Origin: Thorsellia kenyensis
Lineage (GTDB): Bacteria > Pseudomonadota > Gammaproteobacteria > Enterobacterales > Thorselliaceae
Reading direction: 5' to 3'
DNA: 64,000 nt
NCBI RefSeq assembly: GCF_042432445.1
Contig: NZ_JBHLXE010000111.1
Span: 27,734 to 91,733 of the forward strand
Both the position numbers and the translations under genes were made by a program. Shown here in pieces: positions 35,559-45,278 of the stretch. The notes under the pieces are model-generated. The model was not told the origin of the DNA. It saw only the letters and a list, made by a program, of their open reading frames with translations, and did not search any database. The first letter of the stretch is position 1, and each line of letters starts with the position of its first letter.

Positions 35559-37178
35559 ATGTTTAAAAAAAGCCTTATCACGCTTTCCTTATTATCACTA
35601 TTCTCTGCGCTGTCTACCGCGAATGCAGCAGAGGTACCTGAAGGTGTTACTTTAGCTAAAGAACAAGTATTAGTGCGCAGTAATGGTAGCGAAATCCAAG
35701 GACTCGATCCTCATCGTGTCGAGGGGGTACCTGAAAGAAACATTTTTAATGAGCTACTTGAAGGCTTAGCCATCACTGATCCGAATGGGAATTTAATACC
35801 TGCTGGAGCAACCCATTGGGAAACGACTGATAACCAAAACTGGACTTTTCATCTACGCCCTGGGGTTAAATGGTCAAATGGTGATCTGGTGACAGCACAT
35901 GATTATGTATATGCCTGGCAAAGAATTATTACTCCAGAAACCGCTTCACCTTTTGCTAGTTTCTTAGAGTATGCACATATTCTAAATAGCTCCGAAATTA
36001 TTAAAGGCACAGCGAAACCTGAGTCTTTAGGCGTAAAAGCTGTTGATGATTTAACGTTACAAGTCACGTTAAGCACCCCTGTTTCCTATTTCCCCAAAAT
36101 GTTACCCCACTATGCATTAAGCCCCTTACACCGCAAAACCATCGAAACGCATGGTGATAAGTGGACTTCTCCTGGTAATTTTGTAGGGAACGGCGCATTT
36201 AATCTCTCGGAATGGGTTGTGAATGAAAAAATTGAGTTAACGCGCAATCCTCTTTACTGGGACAATAACAAAACTGTTTTAGAAAAAGTGATCTATGTGC
36301 CGACCGATGTGAATGTAGAACTTCAGCGTTACCGTGCTGATGACTTAGACATGACGCTCTCTTTATCGATTGAGTTATTCAATAAAATGAAGCAAGAATT
36401 ACCAGATGAATTACATATAGGGCCAAGATTATGCTCTTATTTCTTTGATATTAATAATAACAAAGCCCCTTTTAATGATGTTCGTGTGCGTCAAGCGCTC
36501 AAATTGGCTTTAGACCAAAAAACTATGGCTGAAAAAGTCGTCGGTCAAGGGCAATTACCTGCTTACAGTGTGGTCCCAAGAGCCGCGGATGGCATTACGT
36601 TACCCACTCCGGATTGGGCTAATAAATCACAAGAAGAAAGAAATAAGGAAGCTCAAGCTTTACTGGCTGAAGCGGGTTTTGATAAGAAAAAGCCTTTGAA
36701 ATTCCAGCTACTTTACAATACCAATGATGCACACAAACGTATTGCCATCGCTGCAAGTCAAATGTGGAAAAAGAATCTAGGCGCTGAAGTTGAATTAGTT
36801 AACCAAGAATGGAAAACGTTCATCGATAGTCGACATAATGGAAATTATGAAGTTTCTCGTTACGGTTGGTGCGCGGATTATAACGATGCGTCTTCTTTCT
36901 TAAATATATACAAATCGGATTCTTCAAATAATACAACGTATTACAACAATCCAAAATTTGATCAACTATTACAAGACGCGATAAAGAGTACAGATGAAAA
37001 ACAAAGAGACGAAATCTATCAGCAAGCTGCGTTACAACTTGATGAGGATTCCCCTCTTATTCCTATTTACGATTATGTAAACATTAGAATGATTAAACCT
37101 CATGTAGGTGGTGTAACAAATAAAGAGCCAGTAGACAGTTTATATGCTAAAGATATGTACATCATTGAGAAAAAATAA
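35559..37178 (+). CDS. oppA: Oligopeptide ABC transporter periplasmic binding protein
   Basis: A 539-residue family 5 solute-binding protein of the OppA type. The signal peptide is residues 1-24 (LLSLFSALSTANAAE). Key segments are LDPHRVEGVPERNIFNELLEGL, WSNGDLVTAHDYVYAWQR and WCADYNDASSFLNIY, as in enterobacterial OppA (543). No oppBCDF follows: the gene ends at a hairpin and faces helD. As an orphan it may serve a transporter elsewhere, as MppA and SapA-like proteins do. Confidence 0.92.
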   Translation: MFKKSLITLSLLSLFSALSTANAAEVPEGVTLAKEQVLVRSNGSEIQGLDPHRVEGVPERNIFNELLEGLAITDPNGNLIPAGATHWETTDNQNWTFHLRPGVKWSNGDLVTAHDYVYAWQRIITPETASPFASFLEYAHILNSSEIIKGTAKPESLGVKAVDDLTLQVTLSTPVSYFPKMLPHYALSPLHRKTIETHGDKWTSPGNFVGNGAFNLSEWVVNEKIELTRNPLYWDNNKTVLEKVIYVPTDVNVELQRYRADDLDMTLSLSIELFNKMKQELPDELHIGPRLCSYFFDINNNKAPFNDVRVRQALKLALDQKTMAEKVVGQGQLPAYSVVPRAADGITLPTPDWANKSQEERNKEAQALLAEAGFDKKKPLKFQLLYNTNDAHKRIAIAASQMWKKNLGAEVELVNQEWKTFIDSRHNGNYEVSRYGWCADYNDASSFLNIYKSDSSNNTTYYNNPKFDQLLQDAIKSTDEKQRDEIYQQAALQLDEDSPLIPIYDYVNIRMIKPHVGGVTNKEPVDSLYAKDMYIIEKK

Positions 37179-37185
37179 GTAAAAA

Positions 37186-37219
37186 TACTATCAGCCGTTA
37201 AAATCTGCGGCTGATAGTA
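37186..37219. terminator. Hairpin terminator after oppA
   Basis: TACTATCAGCCG and CGGCTGATAGTA form a perfect 12-bp stem with a 10-base loop, 8 bases after the oppA stop. It lies between convergent genes; the T run is missing. Confidence 0.65.
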
Positions 37220-37386
37220 CACTGTATACAATTTAAATATATTAATTTATAAACACCTACAATTTTATTAAGTAATCAATAGTGCTGCGATACAAAAGAA
37301 CACTCAATAAAATCTAGTGATTTATTTATCGAACCCTAAAAAAGACCTTTTTAAACCGATAATCATGAACAATGACCGCGTGAAAT

Positions 37387-39630
37387 TTATTTTTCAATGG
37401 GTTTTGCACCTAATTCGATAAGTTCAGGAACAAAAATGGACGGTTTTTCCATATCATGAATAAGCCAAGTGCTATGTTTAGCTCTAGTCATTGCGACATA
37501 TAACCATCGACGCATCTCAGCATCTAGAAAGCTCTCCATGGGAGGTAATAGATGTTTCTCAAGAGCAATATCACGAATAAACGCAGGGAAACTATCACCA
37601 AATTGTTGTAACCCAAAGACAAAAGTAAAATCAGATTCTACTCCATGCAGTTGATTAAAGGGCTTAACAACAAACTGTAAGTGGGGCCATCTTGATTTAA
37701 GTTCCAATACCCCAGAGGGGATCTGATAATCATATAATGCACTGAGCAATACAAGTGATGGCTTAGGCGCATAACTTGATAATCTATCAATTAAATCAAA
37801 AATTAGAGATTCATGCGCCGTATATAATCCATTTTGATGTTTAGGTGCCATCAGTTTTTGAGCAAACGCTCCTAATTTACTGGCCTTAATTTCTGGAGCG
37901 ATGAACGGTTTTATTTGTTGACTTGGGTTTTTATTGATAAATTTATCCGTTGTTTTTCGGATCTCAGGTGCTAATCGATAGTCATGCTCTAATTCAAAAA
38001 CCACATACTCCTCGGGTAATTTCTTTGCATCTTCGATAAAATCATCTATACCTTGAGGTGTTTGCCCTACCGTAAGAATTTGAGCATCATCGGCACAATA
38101 AAGAGCATGAGCTCCAATTGATTTTTCTTGCAATCCTTTTAAAAGTAATCGAGACAATAATGAGAACTCTTGATAGTTATCGACCAGCATATGGCGCCAT
38201 GGTGTTGTAAATTTAGCTCGCCCAACAGCTTTAATGGCTTGTAATATAGCTTCTGGTTCATCAATCGCTTTTTCTAGCTTAATTTTATCTTTCCATGCTT
38301 TGAATAAAGGGGCGAATAATTTTCTTTCTGCCACTATTTGAGCTTCATCAGGAGCCTTCAGGGCATTTGGATAAATTTCTTGCGTAGCTAGGGCTTGAGA
38401 CTGACTAAACTCGGCTTTGTTGATGGCACTTGCTTGACTTTGCTTAGATGCTTCTAACACCTCTAGGGCTTCTTTTGCAGTATTATTAGCTTTTTCAAAG
38501 CGAAGGTGCTTGAGCCATCTATCTAATCTAGCGCCCATGCGCATTGCAATATTAGGCTCTAGCCAAAAATCACCTTCGATAAGTTCCCATTCATAATTTT
38601 CTGATAAAAATTTTCTCCATATTTTAGCAAAGGGCTTTTTGGTAGAACACAATTGTTGCCATGTCTCTAACAGCCAATCCTCTCTTGCGCTAGGATCTGT
38701 TAATAACGAAAATAAGTTGATCTCTTTTTTGCTTGTTTGTTTTAATAAATAAAAAGCTAATTCATATGGAGTATGCAGTGGTAATTGATTAATATTTCGT
38801 TGTATGAAACTTTGCGCGATTTTCTTAAGCGCCTGTTTTGAAGAGTTATCTGGTGCAAGCAACAACACATCTGACGGTAAAATAGGTAATAATACGGGGT
38901 TTAGTGTATCAAGGGCTAAATCATGTTGGTATAAAAGCCATGCGGCTCTTGCGATTAGTGCTGTGGACTTACCGCTACCAGGTGCCCCTAACGCTAACAT
39001 AATGGGTTCTTGTTGCAACACCACATAAGATTGAGAATGATCAAGTTCAATCGGCAATGAATTAAAAAATGACTGGTGTTCTTGCTTAATTCGAATTGTC
39101 CACTCATGGTTATGATCATGCCAACGTTGAATTCCTTCATGCTGCCATTGTTGTAAAAGATAATCTAATTCAACAAGACCTTTAAATTCAGCAATTCTAT
39201 CTTCAGGTATAGGCAAAGATTCATAGGTGGTTTGTACTTCTAATGCGAGTCTTAAAAATTCCTTTTGCGGAAGCCAGCAGTGTCTTTGACTTAATTCATT
39301 AATTCTTAAGATCTGCTTTTCAAGCAATTTTGTCGTATGCTCTTGCATTTCACGACTCCATGCTTGCCAACTTTTCAGCAGAGTATCATAAAATTCTTGT
39401 GTCGATTGCCACTCTAAACCATGGATACTGACTTCTTCCTCGTCACTAAGAATAAATGCCAGTTCTCCCCATATAATTCCTCTTTTACAGGCAAAACTCA
39501 CTATTTGATTAAATGCAATAATTCTTGATTCTTTGGGGCCATTAAGCTGTATACCAGCATCTAATAATTGAATTTGATGGTAGGGATGTTGAGCAAGATG
39601 TTTTCCTAAAAGGGTTGCATTTAAAATCAT
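37387..39630 (-). CDS. helD: HelD-like (helicase IV) protein with degenerate helicase motifs
   Basis: A 747-residue homologue of E. coli helicase IV (684). The N-terminal domain (ATLLGKHLAQHPYHQ, then KRGIIWGEL, GLEWQSTQEFY) aligns along its length with E. coli HelD. Walker A is kept (GAPGSGKST, residues 215-223) and so is motif VI (VAMTRAKH). Motif II, DEFQD in E. coli, reads DNYQE: the catalytic Glu is Asn485. Motifs Ia, III (GDDWQAIYRFSG in E. coli) and V (HASKG) are unrecognisable. An extra segment of about 50 residues near 383-430 is low in complexity. It may bind nucleotide but probably does not unwind DNA. I prefer the ATG; a GTG two codons earlier is possible. Confidence 0.82.
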   Translation of the reverse strand: MILNATLLGKHLAQHPYHQIQLLDAGIQLNGPKESRIIAFNQIVSFACKRGIIWGELAFILSDEEEVSIHGLEWQSTQEFYDTLLKSWQAWSREMQEHTTKLLEKQILRINELSQRHCWLPQKEFLRLALEVQTTYESLPIPEDRIAEFKGLVELDYLLQQWQHEGIQRWHDHNHEWTIRIKQEHQSFFNSLPIELDHSQSYVVLQQEPIMLALGAPGSGKSTALIARAAWLLYQHDLALDTLNPVLLPILPSDVLLLAPDNSSKQALKKIAQSFIQRNINQLPLHTPYELAFYLLKQTSKKEINLFSLLTDPSAREDWLLETWQQLCSTKKPFAKIWRKFLSENYEWELIEGDFWLEPNIAMRMGARLDRWLKHLRFEKANNTAKEALEVLEASKQSQASAINKAEFSQSQALATQEIYPNALKAPDEAQIVAERKLFAPLFKAWKDKIKLEKAIDEPEAILQAIKAVGRAKFTTPWRHMLVDNYQEFSLLSRLLLKGLQEKSIGAHALYCADDAQILTVGQTPQGIDDFIEDAKKLPEEYVVFELEHDYRLAPEIRKTTDKFINKNPSQQIKPFIAPEIKASKLGAFAQKLMAPKHQNGLYTAHESLIFDLIDRLSSYAPKPSLVLLSALYDYQIPSGVLELKSRWPHLQFVVKPFNQLHGVESDFTFVFGLQQFGDSFPAFIRDIALEKHLLPPMESFLDAEMRRWLYVAMTRAKHSTWLIHDMEKPSIFVPELIELGAKPIEK

Positions 39631-39702
39631 ACGCACATTCCAAATTGATGAATTAAATTAAACGTGAAAAATAAAACCGTGAATATTATGATAGTTCTTT
39701 TC

Positions 39703-39738
39703 TTAGCAATAGCCGTAATTGCATTGGACTATTGCTAA
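39703..39738 (-). terminator. Hairpin after gyrA
   Basis: TTAGCAATAG and CTATTGCTAA pair perfectly over 10 bp with a 16-base loop, between the gyrA stop and the start of helD on the same strand. No T run follows. Confidence 0.45.
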
Positions 39739-39765
39739 ATAAACGGTTAACAGTATCAATAGATA

Positions 39766-42447
39766 CTACTCTTCGGTATCATCCATTTCTTCATTGTCGT
39801 CAGAATCTTCGATTTCATCATCAATATCATCTGCAATGACATCCACTTCATTAGCTAGAAGCGCTTGTTTTTCTTCCTCATCAAGCTCCTCAGTTTCAGC
39901 GACACGCTCTAATCCCACAAGTAACTCATCATTACGAGTACGAATGAGCGTCACACCTTGAGTATTTCGCCCTACACGGCTCACTTCAGCGACCCTAGTT
40001 CTCACTAAAGTCCCTCCATTCGTGATGAGCATAATTTCATCCGTAGGCACAACTTGAACAGCACCAATCACTGAACCATTTCTTTCACTCATTTTGATAG
40101 AAAACACACCTTGTGTGCCACGACTTCTTTGCGGATAAAGTGACAGAGGAGTACGTTTACCGTAACCATTTTCAGTTGCAGTAAGAATATCGCCCTCTTC
40201 TTTAGGAACAATTAGTGAGATTAATTTAGCCCCTTCTTTTAACTTCATACCTCGCACGCCAGTTGCCGTGCGGCTAAGTGGTCTCACCCCTTTTATGACT
40301 TTATTGTCTTCATCTCTGACTTCTTCAAGGAAACGAAGTACTTTCCCATCTGAGCTAAATAGCATGATTTCATTATTACCATTGGTTAAATCAACACCAA
40401 TTAATTCATCACCATCGTTAAGATTAACGGCTTTAATTCCCCCTTTTCTTGGTTTACTAAAGTCAGTTAATGCAGTTTTCTTAACAATACCACTCGCCAT
40501 AGCCATAAAGACATAAAGACCTTCGGTATATTCTTTTACTGGTAAAATGGCAGTAATTCTCTCTTCTGGTTCTAGAGGTAAAACATTTATAATTGGTCTT
40601 CCTCGCGCAGCTCTACTTGCTTCTGGCAATTGATAGACTTTTAACCAGTATAAACGGCCTTTGCTAGAGAAACATAAAATAGTGTCATGGGTATTGGCCA
40701 CCAACAATCTTTCAACAAAATCTTCATCTTTGATATTTGCAGCTGATTTACCTTTACCCCCTCGACGCTGGGCTTCATAATCGCTTAATGGTTGGTACTT
40801 AACATATCCTTGATGTGATAAAGTCACAACAACATCTTCTTGAGTGATTAAATCTTCATAGTTGATGTCCGCTTCGCTGTCTCTTATTTCAGTTAATCGT
40901 TCATCTTGATACTGAGTTTTAATTGCTTCTAGTTCTTCGCGAATAACTTCCATTAATCTGTCTGGAGAGTTAAGAATATGAAGAAGTTCAGCTATGTTGA
41001 TAAGTAAGCCTTTATATTCTTCTAATAGTTTTTCATGTTCTAAACCAGTCAGTTTATGCAATCTTAAATCGAGTATTGCTTGGGCTTGTTGTTCAGTCAG
41101 TTTATATCTACCATCATTAATACCAAATTCAGGCTCTAGCCATTCAGGTCTTGCTGTGTCATCTCCTGTTGCTTCAAGCATTTTTGCAACATCACCGAGA
41201 GCCCAAGTTTTTTCAAGAAGGGCTACTTTAGCTTCTGCTGGGTTTTGAGCCTGTCTGATGGTTTCAATCACTTCATCGATATTGGCTAAAGCAATTGCTA
41301 GCCCCTCTAAGATATGCGCTCTGTCTCTTGCTTTACGTAATTCAAAAATGGTTCTACGAGTTACAACCTCACGACGATGGTTAACAAACGCTTTTAAGAT
41401 CTCTTTTAGGTTCATTAATTTCGGTTGACCTTGATGAAGGGCAACCATGTTAATTCCAAAAGAGGTCTGCATTTGAGTTTGAGCGTAGAGATTATTTAAT
41501 ACAACTTCGCCTACTGCATCTCGTCTGATTTCAATAACGATGCGCATCCCATCCTTATCTGATTCATCCCTCAGCCCTGAAATACCCTCAAGTTTTTTCT
41601 CTTTGACTAGTTCAGCTATTTTTTCAATTAATCTCGCTTTATTTACTTGATAAGGAATCTCATGGACAATAATTGTCTCACGGCCTGATTTCTCATCGGT
41701 TTCAATTTCCGCTCTTGCACGAATTGAGACTTTACCTCTGCCCGTTTTATAGGCATCAATAATCCCTTTACGGCCATTAATAATTGCCGCGGTAGGAAAA
41801 TCAGGGCCGGGAATATAAGTGATTAACTCATCAATAGAAATATTTTCATCTTCAATAAAGGCAAGACAACCATCAATAACCTCAGTCAGATTATGTGGAG
41901 GAATATTGGTGGCCATACCGACAGCGATACCAGATGAACCATTGAGTAAAAGATTAGGTACTCTTGTAGGAAGAACTGATGGCATATGTTCAGTACCATC
42001 ATAGTTAGGAACAAAATCAACGGTTTCCTTATCTAAATCGGCCAATAATTCATGGGCAATTTTTTTCATTCTGACTTCGGTATAACGCATTGCGGCAGGA
42101 GAATCCCCATCTACAGAACCAAAATTACCTTGCCCATCAATCAACGTATATCTCAAAGAAAATGGTTGAGCCATTCGAACAATCGTATCATAAACAGCTG
42201 TATCACCATGGGGATGATATTTACCGATAACATCACCCACAACCCTCGCTGATTTTCGATAAGGTTTATTCCAATCATAACCCGATTCATGCATAGAGAA
42301 TAAAGCACGTCTGTGTACAGGCTTAAGTCCATCTCTGACATCAGGTAATGCACGACCTATAATCACTGACATGGCATAATCTAAGTAAGAATTACGCATC
42401 TCATCTTCAATATTGATAGGTCTAATCTCTTTGGCTGTATCGCTCAT
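39766..42447 (-). CDS. gyrA: DNA gyrase subunit A
   Basis: An 893-residue GyrA. The winged-helix domain has the active-site Tyr in AAMRYTEVRM; the QRDR reads HPHGDTAVYDTIVRMAQ, with Thr where E. coli has Ser83 and Asp kept at 87. The C-terminal DNA-wrapping domain contains the GyrA box QRRGGKGK, and the protein ends in a strongly acidic tail of about 35 residues. I start at the ATG of MSDTAKEIRPINIED, because the upstream ATG would overlap the AAGGAT ribosome site. Thr at position 83 is natural in several genera, so resistance should not be assumed. Confidence 0.97.
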   Translation of the reverse strand: MSDTAKEIRPINIEDEMRNSYLDYAMSVIIGRALPDVRDGLKPVHRRALFSMHESGYDWNKPYRKSARVVGDVIGKYHPHGDTAVYDTIVRMAQPFSLRYTLIDGQGNFGSVDGDSPAAMRYTEVRMKKIAHELLADLDKETVDFVPNYDGTEHMPSVLPTRVPNLLLNGSSGIAVGMATNIPPHNLTEVIDGCLAFIEDENISIDELITYIPGPDFPTAAIINGRKGIIDAYKTGRGKVSIRARAEIETDEKSGRETIIVHEIPYQVNKARLIEKIAELVKEKKLEGISGLRDESDKDGMRIVIEIRRDAVGEVVLNNLYAQTQMQTSFGINMVALHQGQPKLMNLKEILKAFVNHRREVVTRRTIFELRKARDRAHILEGLAIALANIDEVIETIRQAQNPAEAKVALLEKTWALGDVAKMLEATGDDTARPEWLEPEFGINDGRYKLTEQQAQAILDLRLHKLTGLEHEKLLEEYKGLLINIAELLHILNSPDRLMEVIREELEAIKTQYQDERLTEIRDSEADINYEDLITQEDVVVTLSHQGYVKYQPLSDYEAQRRGGKGKSAANIKDEDFVERLLVANTHDTILCFSSKGRLYWLKVYQLPEASRAARGRPIINVLPLEPEERITAILPVKEYTEGLYVFMAMASGIVKKTALTDFSKPRKGGIKAVNLNDGDELIGVDLTNGNNEIMLFSSDGKVLRFLEEVRDEDNKVIKGVRPLSRTATGVRGMKLKEGAKLISLIVPKEEGDILTATENGYGKRTPLSLYPQRSRGTQGVFSIKMSERNGSVIGAVQVVPTDEIMLITNGGTLVRTRVAEVSRVGRNTQGVTLIRTRNDELLVGLERVAETEELDEEEKQALLANEVDVIADDIDDEIEDSDDNEEMDDTEE

Positions 42448-42894
42448 AATGCCGGTCATCCTTATCGTTCAAATTCTCTATTGGGTTTAATATGTGCTAT
42501 AAGCTTATTTATATTATTCGCTCTTGAATTACCCGTTTAACTTAAATATTATAGTATGTAACAAGTCACTCAACACACGTGAAGAACACCTAAAGCTGTA
42601 AATTCGCCACTCTCCTATATATAAGGTTTTAGAGGAGTTTGAAAATCCAGTAACTCGGTGAAATATCTGATTTATTATAGCACAAAATTAGAAAAATTTC
42701 TCAAAATGTCAAAATAAGTGTATCACTTTAGTAGTACACCTGATACACTTATAGTTATTGGAAAAAGAATGACTTTTAAATGTCTTTCGACATCATTGAT
42801 GTACTCTGTTTCTACCTATCTTTTGCCGTATATTATCTTATTAAAATTACATTTTAGACATTCAACATAGCTTTTATTAAATGGTGGTAACCCC
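42448..42894. other. Divergent gap between gyrA and trpB
   Basis: About 450 bases with no gene. On the minus strand a TATAAT (42548-42553) about 100 bases before gyrA is a plausible -10 element. A 12-bp inverted repeat lies 140-180 bases before trpB. I see no leader peptide with tandem Trp codons, so classical attenuation is not apparent. Confidence 0.5.
42714..42752. promoter_or_regulatory. Perfect 12-bp inverted repeat upstream of trpB
   Basis: ATAAGTGTATCA and TGATACACTTAT pair perfectly around a 15-base loop. It could terminate an upstream transcript or bind a regulator. It lacks the CTAGT core of TrpR operators. Confidence 0.45.
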
Positions 42895-44103
42895 ATGTCA
42901 ACACAACAAAAAACACTACTTAATCCATACTTTGGTGAATTTGGTGGAATGTTCGTTCCTCAACTGCTCATGCCGGCCCTATTGCAATTGGAAAAGGCAT
43001 TTGTTGATGCCATTGATGATGAATCCTTCAAAGAAGAATTTAGAACCCTATTAACAGAATATGCAGGCCGCCCTACACCTTTGACACTGTGCAAAAATTT
43101 GACTGCGGGCACCAAAACTCAACTTTTTTTAAAAAGAGAAGATTTATTGCATGGTGGCGCTCATAAAACAAATCAGGTATTAGGCCAGGCTTTATTGACT
43201 AAACGCATGGGCAAGAAAAAAGTCATCGCAGAAACAGGGGCTGGCCAACACGGTGTAGCCACCGCTTTAGCGTGTGCACTGATGGGATTAGAATGTAAAA
43301 TATACATGGGAGCGAAAGATGTTGAACGTCAATCCCCTAATGTGTTTAGGATGAAACTAATGGGTGCGGAAGTCATTCCTGTTCACAGTGGTGCTGCAAC
43401 GCTTAAAGATGCGTGTAATGAAGCTTTAAGAGATTGGTCTGCAAGCTATGAAACAACGCACTATATGCTAGGAACAGCCGCTGGTCCCCATCCATTCCCA
43501 ACCATTGTTAGAGAATTTCAAAGGATGATTGGGGAAGAAGCCAAGACCCAACTAAGACAAAAAATAAACCGTCTTCCTGACGCTGTTCTCGCTTGTATTG
43601 GTGGTGGCTCGAATGCCATAGGTATGTTTGCAGATTTTATCGAAGAAAAATCAGTCAGATTAATTGGAGTAGAACCTGGTGGTCTTGGTATCGAAACAGG
43701 TCAACACGGGGCAACAGTTTCACATGGTAAAGTCGGAATCTACTTTGGTATGAAATCACCTATGATGCAAACTGATGAGGGACAAATCGAAGAGTCTTAC
43801 TCCATTTCAGCAGGTCTCGATTTTCCTTCGGTGGGCCCACAGCATGCACACCTTAACGCAATTGGTAGAGCTGAGTATGTTTCAGTCACTGATGAAGAAG
43901 CTCTTGCTGCATTTCAAGCTCTTTGTAAAAATGAGGGTATAATTCCTGCACTAGAGTCCTCTCATGCCCTCGCTTATGCAATTAAAATGGCTAAAGAGTC
44001 ACCAAACAAAGAACAAGTCCTGATTGTCAATTTATCAGGTCGCGGAGACAAAGACATATTTACTGTATTTGATATTTTAACAAAAAATGGTGCCATAAAA
44101 TGA
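42895..44103 (+). CDS. trpB: Tryptophan synthase beta subunit
   Basis: A 402-residue PLP enzyme that joins indole and serine to make tryptophan. The PLP lysine is in GGAHKTNQVLGQALL, the phosphate loop is GGGSNAIGMF, and AETGAGQHGVA is the substrate loop. Length matches E. coli TrpB (397). It overlaps trpA by 4 bases (ATGA). No other trp genes are next to it. Confidence 0.97.
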   Translation: MSTQQKTLLNPYFGEFGGMFVPQLLMPALLQLEKAFVDAIDDESFKEEFRTLLTEYAGRPTPLTLCKNLTAGTKTQLFLKREDLLHGGAHKTNQVLGQALLTKRMGKKKVIAETGAGQHGVATALACALMGLECKIYMGAKDVERQSPNVFRMKLMGAEVIPVHSGAATLKDACNEALRDWSASYETTHYMLGTAAGPHPFPTIVREFQRMIGEEAKTQLRQKINRLPDAVLACIGGGSNAIGMFADFIEEKSVRLIGVEPGGLGIETGQHGATVSHGKVGIYFGMKSPMMQTDEGQIEESYSISAGLDFPSVGPQHAHLNAIGRAEYVSVTDEEALAAFQALCKNEGIIPALESSHALAYAIKMAKESPNKEQVLIVNLSGRGDKDIFTVFDILTKNGAIK

Positions 44104-44909
44104 GTAGATACCTAAATGCATTTGAACAATTAAATCAAAAGAACGAAGGGGCGTTTGTTCCGTTTGTTACTATTGGCGATCCTGATTTAACTACATCTAA
44201 AAAAATCATTCAAACATTGATAGATGCAGGCGCTGATGCACTTGAATTAGGTATCCCTTTTTCAGATCCATTAGCTGATGGTCCGACTATTCAGAATGCT
44301 ACATTAAGAGCATTTAAATCTGGAGTGACTGTTGCCGATTGCTTTACACTCTTAAAAGAGATCAGAGAAAAAAATCCGGATATTCCAATTGGTTTACTAA
44401 TGTATGCCAATCTAGTTTTTACTAATGGAATCGATGCTTTTTATAAAAAATGTCAAGACGTGGGGGTAGACTCAGTTCTGATAGCTGACGTGCCTTTTGA
44501 AGAGTCCCAACCATTTAGTGAATCAGCGATAAAGCATGGTATCAGTCCTATTTTTATCTGTCCGCCTAATGCGGATGAAGCACTGATCACACACATCGCC
44601 TCATATGGCCGTGGCTATACCTATTTCTTGTCGAGGGCGGGAGTGACTGGCGCTGAAACAAAAGCCAATAGACCGGCATTACATTTAATTGAAGCATTAA
44701 AAAAAGCGGGGGCACCACCTGCATTGCAAGGCTTTGGTATTTCAACCAAAGATCAGGTCGTTGAAGCAATTGAAGCGGGAGCAATGGGAGCTATTTCAGG
44801 TTCTGCAATTGTAAAAATTATTGAACACAATCTAGATGATGTGCCACGCATGCTGAAACAACTGAGTGATTTTGTGTCAGATTTAAAGTCTGGTACTATC
44901 AAAAAGTAG
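44100..44909 (+). CDS. trpA: Tryptophan synthase alpha subunit
   Basis: A 269-residue TIM-barrel enzyme that cleaves indole-3-glycerol phosphate and passes indole to TrpB through the tunnel. The catalytic Glu is in ALELGIPFSDPLADGPTIQ and the catalytic Asp in DSVLIADVPFEES. FLSRAGVTGAE is loop 6. It is translationally coupled to trpB. Confidence 0.97.
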   Translation: MSRYLNAFEQLNQKNEGAFVPFVTIGDPDLTTSKKIIQTLIDAGADALELGIPFSDPLADGPTIQNATLRAFKSGVTVADCFTLLKEIREKNPDIPIGLLMYANLVFTNGIDAFYKKCQDVGVDSVLIADVPFEESQPFSESAIKHGISPIFICPPNADEALITHIASYGRGYTYFLSRAGVTGAETKANRPALHLIEALKKAGAPPALQGFGISTKDQVVEAIEAGAMGAISGSAIVKIIEHNLDDVPRMLKQLSDFVSDLKSGTIKK

Positions 44910-45265
44910 CTATGTATTAATAAGAGAAGTGCTTTAGGCTGAGAAAATACATCATCTTAGAGCACTATCTTATCCCCTTTTGCACTCAATTTATGTGTTT
45001 AGTCCTCACCTGGTTCATTTATTTATTCAATAAGGTTTTCCATTAGTATGCAATTCCCAATTTCTACAAGGATTTAAGCTCATTAAATTTTCTATGGCCG
45101 TTATCTAATAGTTCGCAATAACACTTTAACTACCCTTTAATCTCATTGAAGTACAATGCAGTTTTTTACTTTCTATTTATTCCTTTATTCCTTTATTCCT
45201 TTATTCCTTTATTCCTTTATTCCTTTATTCCTTTATTCCTTTATTTTATTTTATTTTATTTTATT
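44910..45265. other. Gap after trpA with terminator-like stem and repeats
   Basis: About 350 bases between convergent trpA and the peptide-transporter ATPase gene, without a gene. An imperfect stem with AGTGCT (44928) and AGCACT (44961) arms may terminate trpBA. The right 90 bases are octamer and pentamer repeats, annotated separately. Confidence 0.5.
45176..45239 (+). repeat. TTTATTCC octamer tandem repeat, eight units
   Basis: Eight perfect head-to-tail copies of TTTATTCC lie just downstream of the dipeptide-transporter operon and between convergent genes. Perfect identity of all units suggests recent or ongoing slippage. Confidence 0.93.
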
Positions 45266-45278
45266 TTATTTTATTTTT
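45240..45278 (+). repeat. TTTTA pentamer repeat overlapping a stop codon
   Basis: About seven TTTTA units directly abut the octamer array and run into the last codons and stop of the ATPase gene (protein end EKIK, then TAA on the minus strand). Changes nearest the gene could alter its last residues. Confidence 0.88.

Noticed and set aside
42100..42200. Thr at the GyrA position equivalent to E. coli Ser83 as a fluoroquinolone-resistance mutation
   Set aside because: Thr is the wild-type residue in several genera and Asp87 is unchanged, so resistance cannot be inferred.
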